NCBI GenBank assembly: GCA_964650945.1
Contig: CAZYXU010000087.1
Coordinates: 1-15,346, forward strand
Source: JAXGPF01 sp964650945
Lineage (GTDB): Bacteria > Verrucomicrobiota > Kiritimatiellia > JAAZAB01
DNA length: 15,346 nucleotides
Direction: 5' to 3'
The notes beneath the pieces are model-generated. The model was not told the DNA's origin and searched no databases. It worked only from the letters and a program-made list of their open reading frames with translations. Both the position numbers and the translations under genes were made by a program. This document shows positions 8,065-14,550 of this stretch, piece by piece (within the stretch, counting starts at the first letter, position 1; every line of letters begins with the position of its first letter).

Positions 8065-8501
8065 CCGCCAGCCCGTATTAATGTTCACGTAATTGTCTCG
8101 TCAATTTAAATGGTTTTGGCAGGGCGGTAAGGCCCTACGCGCCGCTTGTGCATAATCTTTGCGTCCTTTACGGTTAATCCGGATGCCGAACTCCGTTCGG
8201 CTACTACATGACTTCGCTGAGCTATGTCGTGCAAGTATTTCCGGATGTAGTAGCGTCACGGTGTGACGCATCTCTTCCGGGATAACGGCACTCAAGGTGC
8301 TGGCGGCACTTGGCGCCCTACCAATGTGAAACTGCGCGCAATCAATGTCTATATTATTTTGAGAACCTTAATCACTGCCCGGAGGGGGGGGGTTGGGCGC
8401 GTCGCAAATTTTGGAGTGCGGCGGCCACGCCAGGAGAGTGGCAAGCTTGACGTTTATCCCGCTGCGCGGGCCCGCTTTCTCCGCTGCATGCTTGCGTCTG
8501 T
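8065..8501. other. Non-coding stretch between two divergent promoters
   Basis: About 440 bp separate the two operator/promoter units. I see no credible gene, tRNA or riboswitch. It holds AATTG/CAATT inverted repeats (8091-8106), a small AGGGC/GCCCT hairpin (8121-8136), the structured repeat at 8149-8269, a run of nine G (8384-8392) and a CCCGC/GCGGG hairpin (8458-8470). The small minus-strand frame at 8295-8101 lies mostly within the repeat and has no ribosome site, so I do not call it. Confidence 0.6.
8149..8269. repeat. Structured repeat-like element with nested hairpins
   Basis: The left part holds CTTTGCGTCCTTTACGGTT (8157-8175), resembling a short sequence I recall scattered between genes of many environmental bacteria; I cannot check copies here. 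It is followed by CCGAA/TTCGG (8186-8200), a perfect 10-bp pair GCTACTACAT (8200-8209) and ATGTAGTAGC (8245-8254) enclosing a weaker stem, and GCGTCAC/GTGACGC (8253-8269). TCCGGATG occurs directly repeated at 8178-8185 and 8240-8247. The density of stems suggests a non-autonomous or REP-like element, possibly a composite. Confidence 0.45.
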
Positions 8502-8531
8502 TGATACTGGATTACAACTAAATGATACCCG
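8502..8531 (+). promoter_or_regulatory. Operator copy B: tandem GATAC direct repeats, 21-bp period
   Basis: TGATACTGG (8502-8510) and TGATACCCG (8523-8531) are direct repeats starting 21 bp apart, with a spacer containing CAACTAAA. The site has the same orientation relative to transcription as copies A and C, and it also ends 6 nt before its -35 hexamer (8538). Confidence 0.75.
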
Positions 8532-8537
8532 CATTGA

Positions 8538-8566
8538 TTGCCCAATAGCGCCGGGAATGTTAAACT
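8538..8566 (+). promoter_or_regulatory. Predicted sigma70-type promoter of the plus operon
   Basis: TTGCCC (8538-8543) and TAAACT (8561-8566) are 17 nt apart. Both hexamers are imperfect, as expected for an activator-dependent promoter. Transcription would begin near 8573, giving a leader of about 46 nt. The position is fixed mainly by its equal spacing to operator B. Confidence 0.6.
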
Positions 8567-8606
8567 GTGCGCCTTTAACGGGATCGGCGTTTTCCAGGCG
8601 ATCCCC

Positions 8607-8611
8607 AGGAG
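8607..8611 (+). promoter_or_regulatory. Shine-Dalgarno AGGAG that fixes the start at 8619
   Basis: AGGAG lies 7 nt before the ATG at 8619. The alternative in-frame ATG at 8538 overlaps the predicted -35 hexamer, so it cannot be on the mRNA. Confidence 0.85.
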
Positions 8612-8618
8612 CGATCAA

Positions 8619-9911
8619 ATGACAACGAGACGGCGTTTTTCAATTAAAGTTAAAAAGGGAATTTACCTGGCCGCCGCGCCCGGCAGATCCATCTGGGCGC
8701 AGGCGCCCTCTTACGCGAGCCCAACCGGGCGGGAGATGACGGATGTGATTTCCATCACCCGGCGCGGCCCGGTGCTGGGCGATCCCAGTCCGACCCGCTA
8801 TTATTATACCGAACTGGCCCGGCGCCGGCATTCAACCGACAATGGCCGCACCTGGGAAGACGGCCCCGCCCTGGTGGACAACCGCGCCGGATTCCATGGC
8901 GATTACGAACGTTACACCCCCTTGAATTTCCTGGACCCGGACAACGGCCGGCTGCTTTCGCTGACCAACGAAGCGCTGCTGGATTGCGCCGGCGGCAAGC
9001 CGCAATGGTACGGCGAGCGCAACCTGCGCGCGCGCACCATGCGCATCTTTTATGAAATCTCGCACAATGGCGCCCGGACCTGGACGCCGGCGCGCCAGGT
9101 CATCCATCGGGATGCTGCTTGCAACGCGCGCGCCTGGATGCCGGGCTTGACCTACGGCGTCAACGGCGCCATGTGCGGCAATCAGCGCATCATCAAAACT
9201 GCCGCCGGCATGCTGGTGATCCCCATTACGGTATTTGTCACGGAAAGCAACCGGCGCAATATTTTGGAATGCGATCACCAGACCAGCACCATGGCCGGGT
9301 TCCTGCTCGGCCGCTGGACGCCGGACTTGAACAACCTCGACTGGGAGTGCAGCGATTTTCTGGACATCGCCCCGGAGGAACGCCCCAGCGGCCTGACCGA
9401 GCCGGACCTGGTTTACCTGGGCGGACAACGGGTCTTTGCCACCATGCGCAACATGGGCAACCAGGATAAAGGCATCCCCAGCCTGCGGATGTGTTCCCTG
9501 TCGGAGGATGGCGGCCGTACCTGGAGTCCGGCCCGCACCCTGACCTACGATGATCGGACGCCGGTCTGGGTGCCGGCCTGCCCGTCGGAATTTCTCGTCT
9601 CTCCCCGGACGGGCCGGATTTACTGGATTGCCAACATCCAGCCGGCGCCGGTTTATCGCGGCATCCCGCGCTATCCGCTGACGATCGCCGAATTCGACCC
9701 GGAGACGCTGTGCATCGTGAAAGACAGCGTGCAGACGGTTTACGACAAACCGGCGGACGCGCCCCCGCAACGCCGCTATTCCAACTGGGGCAGTTATATC
9801 GACCGCGAGACCGGCGAATTTGTCCTGACCCTGCCGGAGGAGCCGAAGATCAGTTGGGACGATTATACCGGCGACGCCGTGCGTTTCCGGATTGCGTTGG
9901 ATGAATCATGA
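8619..9911 (+). CDS. Asp-box beta-propeller protein (sialidase-like), no signal peptide
   Basis: The 430-residue product, first gene of the plus operon, is a BNR/sialidase-superfamily beta-propeller. Asp boxes of the form S-x-D-x-G-x-x-W are seen at residues 72-79 (STDNGRTW) and 295-302 (SEDGGRTW), with a degenerate one at 148-155 (SHNGARTW). Blade-like strands run through the chain (for example LTEPDLVYLGGQRVFATMRN and CPSEFLVSPRTGRIYWIANI). I do not see the FRIP motif of classical sialidases, and I cannot confirm an arginine triad. A sialidase is therefore only one option; other propeller hydrolases, lyases or sugar-binding proteins fit as well. There is no hydrophobic export signal. The next gene begins 48 bp downstream on the same strand, so the two are probably co-transcribed. 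Confidence 0.8.
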   Translation: MTTRRRFSIKVKKGIYLAAAPGRSIWAQAPSYASPTGREMTDVISITRRGPVLGDPSPTRYYYTELARRRHSTDNGRTWEDGPALVDNRAGFHGDYERYTPLNFLDPDNGRLLSLTNEALLDCAGGKPQWYGERNLRARTMRIFYEISHNGARTWTPARQVIHRDAACNARAWMPGLTYGVNGAMCGNQRIIKTAAGMLVIPITVFVTESNRRNILECDHQTSTMAGFLLGRWTPDLNNLDWECSDFLDIAPEERPSGLTEPDLVYLGGQRVFATMRNMGNQDKGIPSLRMCSLSEDGGRTWSPARTLTYDDRTPVWVPACPSEFLVSPRTGRIYWIANIQPAPVYRGIPRYPLTIAEFDPETLCIVKDSVQTVYDKPADAPPQRRYSNWGSYIDRETGEFVLTLPEEPKISWDDYTGDAVRFRIALDES

Positions 9912-9959
9912 TCCCCATGCTTTCAGCGTAAAAGAAAAAGCAAACCAGAAGGAAACATT

Positions 9960-12398
9960 ATGCTTCGCTCAACCAGGCGTATTCGCAACGGTTGGTTTTT
10001 CATGCTGCTATGCGTCAATTGCGCCGGCGCCGCCGATGGGCATTGGACCGACCGGCTGATTCCCCTGCCCAAAGAAACCACGCTGGTTGCCACCGCCAGC
10101 CTGGCCGTGGCGGACATCGGCTGTCAATTATCCGCAACCGGCCTGCAAGCCGAAGCCATCCGGCAACTCATGCAGCCGCTGGCTGCCGGAACCAACGCAC
10201 GGCTGACGGTTTTTTTCCTGCCGGCAAATCAAGCGCGCGGCGCGGCGCCAGACGACCTGCTTGACCGCTTGCGCGCATTGCCCAACGCGGATCAGGCATA
10301 TCTGATCCATCCGGAACAAAACCCCGGCCCGCAGGCACGGGTGTATGTGGTGGGCAATACAACGGTGGGCCTGCTTTACGGCGCCCGGACCCTGGCCCAA
10401 TTATGGCGGTTGCAGTCCGCGGCGCCCCCCGCCAACACCCCCCGGGAACTGCCGCTGGCGCAAATCCTGGATTGGCCCGACCTGGCGGAACGCGGACTCT
10501 GGGGGGACGTGGAACGGTTCACGCCCTGGCTGGCGCAGTGGAAAATCAACCTGATCGAAACCCGGATGCGGTTCGACGCCGACGGTACGCCGTTCAGCTA
10601 TTTTCTGACCAATGCCGCCGCCCGCCAGGCGGCCGCGGATGGCTTCCATCTGGCGCCGTTTTTCGGACACCCGGACAAAATCCTCTCCTTCGCCGGTTTT
10701 CTCCGGACACCCGCCGGCCGGCAGGCCTGGCCGGGAGTATTGGCCGAAAACGAACCGGTCCTATGCTTTTCCTCCACCAACACCATCCGGCTGCTGGCCG
10801 CATGGATGGATGCGGCGTTCCGGCAATTGCGGCAAATTGACCCGTCGGTCCAGCCCACAGTGAGCATGCGCACCACGGAAACCCGCAATCCCACGCCGTG
10901 CGGCTGCGCCCAATGCCGGCAACGGACGGTCTATGAAAACGAGACCGCCGCCTTTCTGGAGGCATTCCGGCAAGCGCAATCCAACTGGCCGGACGCCTTT
11001 CTGCGCATCAATTTGAGCCAAGGCACATTCAAATATGACGATCGGATTATCGCCCAAGTCAAAAAAGCCGGCGGCGGCCGGGTAGGTTTGGTTTTTTACA
11101 ACAGCGGGCTGACATACCGCGTCAAGCGCGAGCCCATGCTTTACCCGCTCCTGGAGCAATACGCCGCGGCCGGCAATTGGCTGAGCGCCGTGCCGGTCCT
11201 CTCCCCGAACTGGTTCACGATTTTTCCATGGACCGGCCCGTCTTTTGTGCAATCGCGCCTCCAGGAATGCGTGGACAAACACCTGCAGTCCATCACGGCC
11301 TATTTTGTCCCCAGCGTCTGGTATTACCAGTTCAACGCCATGGCGCTCGCGGAATGGGGTTGGAATGCCGGCGGCCGGACGCCGGAGGAATTCGCGCGGG
11401 CCTATGCCGCAGCCGCCGGCATCCCGGACCCGGAACTGTTTGCCAAATGGGCGGTCCTGGCCGGCGAGGCGGGATGGGATTTAGCGGCGTCCGGACTGAT
11501 CGCGCGCGTGGCCGGCGATCCCTCGCTCTGGCTCGATCGCGGCCAGGTGTTTTTCGATGACCGTTTCGCGGATGACATCACCGACAACCGCATATCGCGC
11601 CTGGACCGCGCCCTGCGCGATGCCGGCGCAGCCTACGGCCTGGCGCAACAGGCCGGGCAGCCGGACATGCTGGCGGAATCCGCCGCCACCCTGGCCGGAT
11701 TGCGGGCGCTGGAGACTTGTTTAAAAATCCAGCCCATCCTGGCCGCCACCAACCGCAGCGCCGAGGCGCGCGCCACCCTGGCGGCCGGCCTGGAAATCCT
11801 GGACCGGTGCGCCCAGGTCATCAACGCGCGGGTGCACGAGTGGGCGCAACGGCGCGAGGCGGAATACGGCCACCATGCGCATCACGCGCGGCTGAACCAT
11901 ACCGCCGTCGGGCTGTTGCGGACCTGCGATATCTTCCGCTCGCGCAGCCGCGCCTGGGACTTGACGGATCCCCGGCCGGCCAGCCGCGCCCAGCCGCTGA
12001 CCATCGCGGCGCAACAGACGACCAACGACATGACGCGGTATGAATTGCCCGTGCCGGCCCAGACGGCGGCCGAACCCGGCAGCTATCATGTATGTTTCGA
12101 CCGCAACTGTGTGGTGATCCACGTGGATGTGTATCTCCAGGATGCGGCGGGCAAGCGGACGCGCGTCGGCCGGGCGCCGGAGCCTGAACCCAACGGGATC
12201 GCCGGCGCAAAATTCCTGGAATGCCGGGTCGCCCTGCCGCCGGTTGCCGCCGGGCAAACGCTGCTGATCGCGGTGGAGCTGCGCGGCACCAACCCCTGGG
12301 AAGGAACCATTGGCCTGCGCCGGACCTGGAGCAGCGCGGATGCCCCCTGGCCCAAGGAGGAGCTTGAGGCAACCTTGCTGAACGGCGAGGTGGAATAA
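9960..12398 (+). CDS. Secreted GH20b-type glycoside hydrolase-like protein
   Basis: The 812-residue protein has an AAGGA ribosome site 6 nt before the ATG. A signal peptide covers residues 1-24 (basic start, GWFFMLLCVN core, cleavage after CAGA). Residues about 30-170 form the alpha/beta domain that precedes the barrel in GH20, GH67 and GH84 enzymes (VYVVGNTTVGLLYGARTL, then LPLAQILDWPDLAERGLWGD). Residues about 185-480 form the presumed TIM barrel, including WKINLIETRMRF, a cysteine cluster PCGCAQCR (C314, C316, C319) and ALAEWGWNAGGRTPEEFARAY. An alpha-helical region (about 490-665) and a C-terminal beta-sandwich (about 690-800) follow. I do not see the D-E catalytic pair of GH20. The cysteine cluster recalls DUF4838/alpha-glucuronidase-like relatives. 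The family is recognised only at fold level and the substrate is unknown. Confidence 0.72.
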   Translation: MLRSTRRIRNGWFFMLLCVNCAGAADGHWTDRLIPLPKETTLVATASLAVADIGCQLSATGLQAEAIRQLMQPLAAGTNARLTVFFLPANQARGAAPDDLLDRLRALPNADQAYLIHPEQNPGPQARVYVVGNTTVGLLYGARTLAQLWRLQSAAPPANTPRELPLAQILDWPDLAERGLWGDVERFTPWLAQWKINLIETRMRFDADGTPFSYFLTNAAARQAAADGFHLAPFFGHPDKILSFAGFLRTPAGRQAWPGVLAENEPVLCFSSTNTIRLLAAWMDAAFRQLRQIDPSVQPTVSMRTTETRNPTPCGCAQCRQRTVYENETAAFLEAFRQAQSNWPDAFLRINLSQGTFKYDDRIIAQVKKAGGGRVGLVFYNSGLTYRVKREPMLYPLLEQYAAAGNWLSAVPVLSPNWFTIFPWTGPSFVQSRLQECVDKHLQSITAYFVPSVWYYQFNAMALAEWGWNAGGRTPEEFARAYAAAAGIPDPELFAKWAVLAGEAGWDLAASGLIARVAGDPSLWLDRGQVFFDDRFADDITDNRISRLDRALRDAGAAYGLAQQAGQPDMLAESAATLAGLRALETCLKIQPILAATNRSAEARATLAAGLEILDRCAQVINARVHEWAQRREAEYGHHAHHARLNHTAVGLLRTCDIFRSRSRAWDLTDPRPASRAQPLTIAAQQTTNDMTRYELPVPAQTAAEPGSYHVCFDRNCVVIHVDVYLQDAAGKRTRVGRAPEPEPNGIAGAKFLECRVALPPVAAGQTLLIAVELRGTNPWEGTIGLRRTWSSADAPWPKEELEATLLNGEVE

Positions 12399-12423
12399 AT
12401 TTCGATGATAATTGGCGCGCGCT

Positions 12424-12450
12424 TTCAGCGTATCGTCAATGCACGCTGAA
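12424..12450. terminator. 8-bp inverted repeat between convergent genes
   Basis: TTCAGCGT (12424-12431) and ACGCTGAA (12443-12450) form a perfect stem with an 11-nt loop. It lies 25 nt after the stop of the plus-strand gene and includes the stop codon of the facing beta-helix gene. The location suits a bidirectional terminator. No T-run follows on either strand, so termination is only inferred. Confidence 0.4.
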
Positions 12451-14262
12451 CATTGTGCCCTGGCGTAAAATCAACTCGTAGCACCCGATATCCGGCAGAT
12501 GCCAGACCGGGTCCAACCGCGGGCTGCCGGCCAGGTCCGTGGCATCGTCCATCCAGGCCTGATAAACCGCAGCATTGACACAGGGCGATCCGCGCAGCAG
12601 CCGGTAATTGACGTCATAGCCCGGCGGTAGATCGGTGGAAGCGGCGTTGAAAATGGCGCTGGTGGGCGCGGCGCAGCAATTGGTGAAGGACCCGCTGCCG
12701 CTGGCATACCAGTTGGAATTGGCGGAACTGGCGCTATTGTCATAAATAATCGTGTTTTCTATCATGCCGGAAGTTAGGCGATAGAGCCCCCCGCCAACAT
12801 AGCCGGTATTGCCGGTGATCGTGCAATTCTGCACCAGCGCATATGGATTATTAAACAGTTGCAAGCCGCCGCCTTGGCCTTCCCCCGAACTATCCCCTGC
12901 CGCGCTGTTGCCGGCGACCAAACAATTGCGGAAAATGGTCGTGTTCGATCCTGAGGTCCAACTGAGATTGCGGATGTAAATGCCTCCGCCGCCATAAGAA
13001 GTGATATTGGTTGTCTGGTTGCCGACTATCGCGCAATGACTGAACGTTCCGCCATCCGCGATAAACATACCGCCTCCGCCGTAAACGGCGCCGCCGGCAG
13101 TGTTGCTGGCAATCGTCGAGTGCGTCACCAGCATGTTGGTCGCAATCGCCGTATAAATACCGCCGCCAAACGCCGCCCAATTGCCCTCTACCAAGCAATT
13201 GGAAACCGTGCTATCAATCCGCATGTAAACCCCGCCACCATACGTGCCGGATTTGTTGCCTCGAATCACGCAACCCCTAATCAAGTTGCTGAGACTGTTG
13301 ACGTGAACTCCCCCGCCGATGCTGCCGCAGGCGTTATCGGCAATGGTGCAGTATTCCACAACATTGGCGCCGGCCTGCATGCGGACGCCGCTGCCCGCGG
13401 AAGCGTTGGTGTTGCCGACAACCGTGCACCAACTGGCGGTGGCATCGCCATGCATCGCCACGCCGGCGGCGAAAGATGATGCCGGCACCCAGTTGTTGCT
13501 GACCACGCAATCCACCATGAGCACCGGACCCCACAAGGCCACGCCGCCGCCGCCGTAACTGCCGCTGTTGTAAGTGGTGCCATTGCCGGCCACCAGGCAG
13601 TTGGTCACCAGGCTGTTCGTGGCCGCGCCTACGCCGCCGGCATTGTAAGTGGCGACATTCCCGGCAATCGTGCTGTCGCGCAAAAGCGCACTGGCGCCAG
13701 ACAGAAAAATGCCCGCGCTATAACCGGCCGTATTGGAGGCGATCAGGCAGTCCGCCACCAGCCCGCTCAACAGATAGATGCCGCCCCCCCAAGACGCATA
13801 ACTTTTGGTAACCACGCAGTTGCTGACCGTGCCGATCGGCACATACACCCCGCCGCCATAGCCGCCGGTGTTGGCGTTGGAGACCGTCAAATCCGCCAGC
13901 AGCGCGCCGGCATGGCTCAGCCAGAAACAGCGCAGGGCGCCGCCGCCGTTGACGACCACCGCGCCGCGGTCGCCGCCGAATCCCCGCACCGCCGTGTTCT
14001 GCACCGTGACCGTGTTGGTGAGCGCATACACGCCGTTCGAAATCCAGACCGTATCGCCGGCATTGTTGGCATTCGCCACCGCCACCGCGTCCAGGATGCT
14101 GGTGGCCGCCGTATCCCAGCTGGCATAGGGCGATGCGGCTAACGGATTCACCGGGCGCACGTAACGATCCACCTGCGCCGACAGCGGCGCAACCAGCGCG
14201 GCGGATAACGTTATCGTTGCCGCCATCATCCCAACCGGCCCTGCGTTAAAAATCCGGTGCAT
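12436..14262 (-). CDS. Secreted parallel beta-helix protein with choice-of-anchor-Q type C-terminus
   Basis: The start at 14262 is secured by a perfect AGGAGG 6 nt upstream. The 608-residue product has a signal peptide (cleavage near residue 29, LSA-Q). Residues about 135-510 are a beta-helix of roughly 14 coils. Each coil carries a GGGVY/GGGIY-like turn and an NCxV/I or STIA strand followed by a GN or SN corner; strands sit near residues 148, 171, 197, 221, 251, 279, 305, 330, 355, 382, 410, 446, 480 and 504. Residues 553-596 (YRLLRGSPCVNAAVYQAWM, DATDLAGSPRLDP, PDIGCYE) match the choice-of-anchor Q ending found on many such proteins. A 12-residue tail (LILRQGTMFSVH) follows; I see no PEP-CTERM or LPXTG signal. 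Likely roles are surface binding or adhesion to a glycan, or a polysaccharide lyase; no catalytic residues are evident. It shares its control site with the enzyme operons. Confidence 0.85.
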   Translation of the reverse strand: MHRIFNAGPVGMMAATITLSAALVAPLSAQVDRYVRPVNPLAASPYASWDTAATSILDAVAVANANNAGDTVWISNGVYALTNTVTVQNTAVRGFGGDRGAVVVNGGGALRCFWLSHAGALLADLTVSNANTGGYGGGVYVPIGTVSNCVVTKSYASWGGGIYLLSGLVADCLIASNTAGYSAGIFLSGASALLRDSTIAGNVATYNAGGVGAATNSLVTNCLVAGNGTTYNSGSYGGGGVALWGPVLMVDCVVSNNWVPASSFAAGVAMHGDATASWCTVVGNTNASAGSGVRMQAGANVVEYCTIADNACGSIGGGVHVNSLSNLIRGCVIRGNKSGTYGGGVYMRIDSTVSNCLVEGNWAAFGGGIYTAIATNMLVTHSTIASNTAGGAVYGGGGMFIADGGTFSHCAIVGNQTTNITSYGGGGIYIRNLSWTSGSNTTIFRNCLVAGNSAAGDSSGEGQGGGLQLFNNPYALVQNCTITGNTGYVGGGLYRLTSGMIENTIIYDNSASSANSNWYASGSGSFTNCCAAPTSAIFNAASTDLPPGYDVNYRLLRGSPCVNAAVYQAWMDDATDLAGSPRLDPVWHLPDIGCYELILRQGTMFSVH

Positions 14263-14268
14263 TGCATT

Positions 14269-14274
14269 CCTCCT
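14269..14274 (-). promoter_or_regulatory. Consensus Shine-Dalgarno for the secreted beta-helix gene
   Basis: AGGAGG on the minus strand, 6 nt before the ATG at 14262. It is the strongest ribosome site in the window and suggests high expression of the secreted protein once it is transcribed. Confidence 0.85.
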
Positions 14275-14366
14275 GACTTTGATGACTGCGCCTGAATTTC
14301 ATCCCTGCCGCAACCAGCTCTTTGCCGTCCAGTCTATTACATCCCGGGAAAATTAACAAACACCGA

Positions 14367-14394
14367 ATTTTAGCACGCGGCAACGCCGGCGCAA
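14367..14394 (-). promoter_or_regulatory. Predicted promoter of the secreted beta-helix gene (extended -10)
   Basis: On the minus strand TTGCGC (14394-14389) is followed after 16 nt by TAAAAT (14372-14367), itself preceded by TGC as in an extended -10. Transcription would start near 14360, giving a leader of about 97 nt. Operator C ends 6 nt before the -35 hexamer. Confidence 0.65.
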
Positions 14395-14400
14395 TGGACG

Positions 14401-14430
14401 CCGATATCATTAATTTGAACGACAGTATCG
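14401..14430 (-). promoter_or_regulatory. Operator copy C: tandem GATAC/GATAT direct repeats, 21-bp period
   Basis: On the minus strand CGATACTGT (14430-14422) and TGATATCGG (14409-14401) start 21 bp apart, with a spacer containing TTCAAATTAA. The site shares 23 of 30 positions with copy A and 21 of 30 with copy B by hand count. It also lies 53 nt upstream of the AraC gene's own predicted -35, so it could mediate autoregulation as well. Confidence 0.7.
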
Positions 14431-14483
14431 GACAGACAGGCCCGCCGGGCCGCCGCGGCATGCCTGACCCGCCGCCAAAACAG

Positions 14484-14512
14484 TTGCAATTTTACGCCGG
14501 CGGGTTTATAAA
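14484..14512 (+). promoter_or_regulatory. Predicted promoter of the AraC-family regulator
   Basis: TTGCAA (14484-14489) and TATAAA (14507-14512) are 17 nt apart. Transcription would begin near 14519, about 32 nt before the start codon. The hexamers are closer to consensus than those of the target promoters, which suits steady basal expression of a regulator. Confidence 0.6.
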
Positions 14513-14550
14513 AGCTGGCAAAGTACAGAAGCTGCGGCATTTTACATGTC

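Noticed and set aside
8101..8295. Minus-strand frame of 64 codons in the divergent region
   Set aside because: It is made mostly of the hairpin repeat at 8149-8269, has no ribosome site and no recognised fold.
8065..8501. tRNA, riboswitch or CRISPR in the divergent region
   Set aside because: I found no T-loop, no known aptamer core and no regularly spaced repeat.
8263..8622. Plus-strand frame of 119 codons leading up to the propeller gene
   Set aside because: It runs through operator B and the predicted promoter and ends across the real start codon; no ribosome site or domain.
12436..14262. DNA repeats in the beta-helix gene as a true tandem repeat array
   Set aside because: The similar words encode GGG-turn and NC-strand residues of coils with differing lengths and divergent bases, as expected for a protein solenoid.
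14437..14466. GC-rich hairpin (CAGGC/GCCTG with inner GGCCC/GGGCC) as a terminator
   Set aside because: It lies in front of the regulator gene with no transcript ending there and no T-run; competing stems make its structure unclear.
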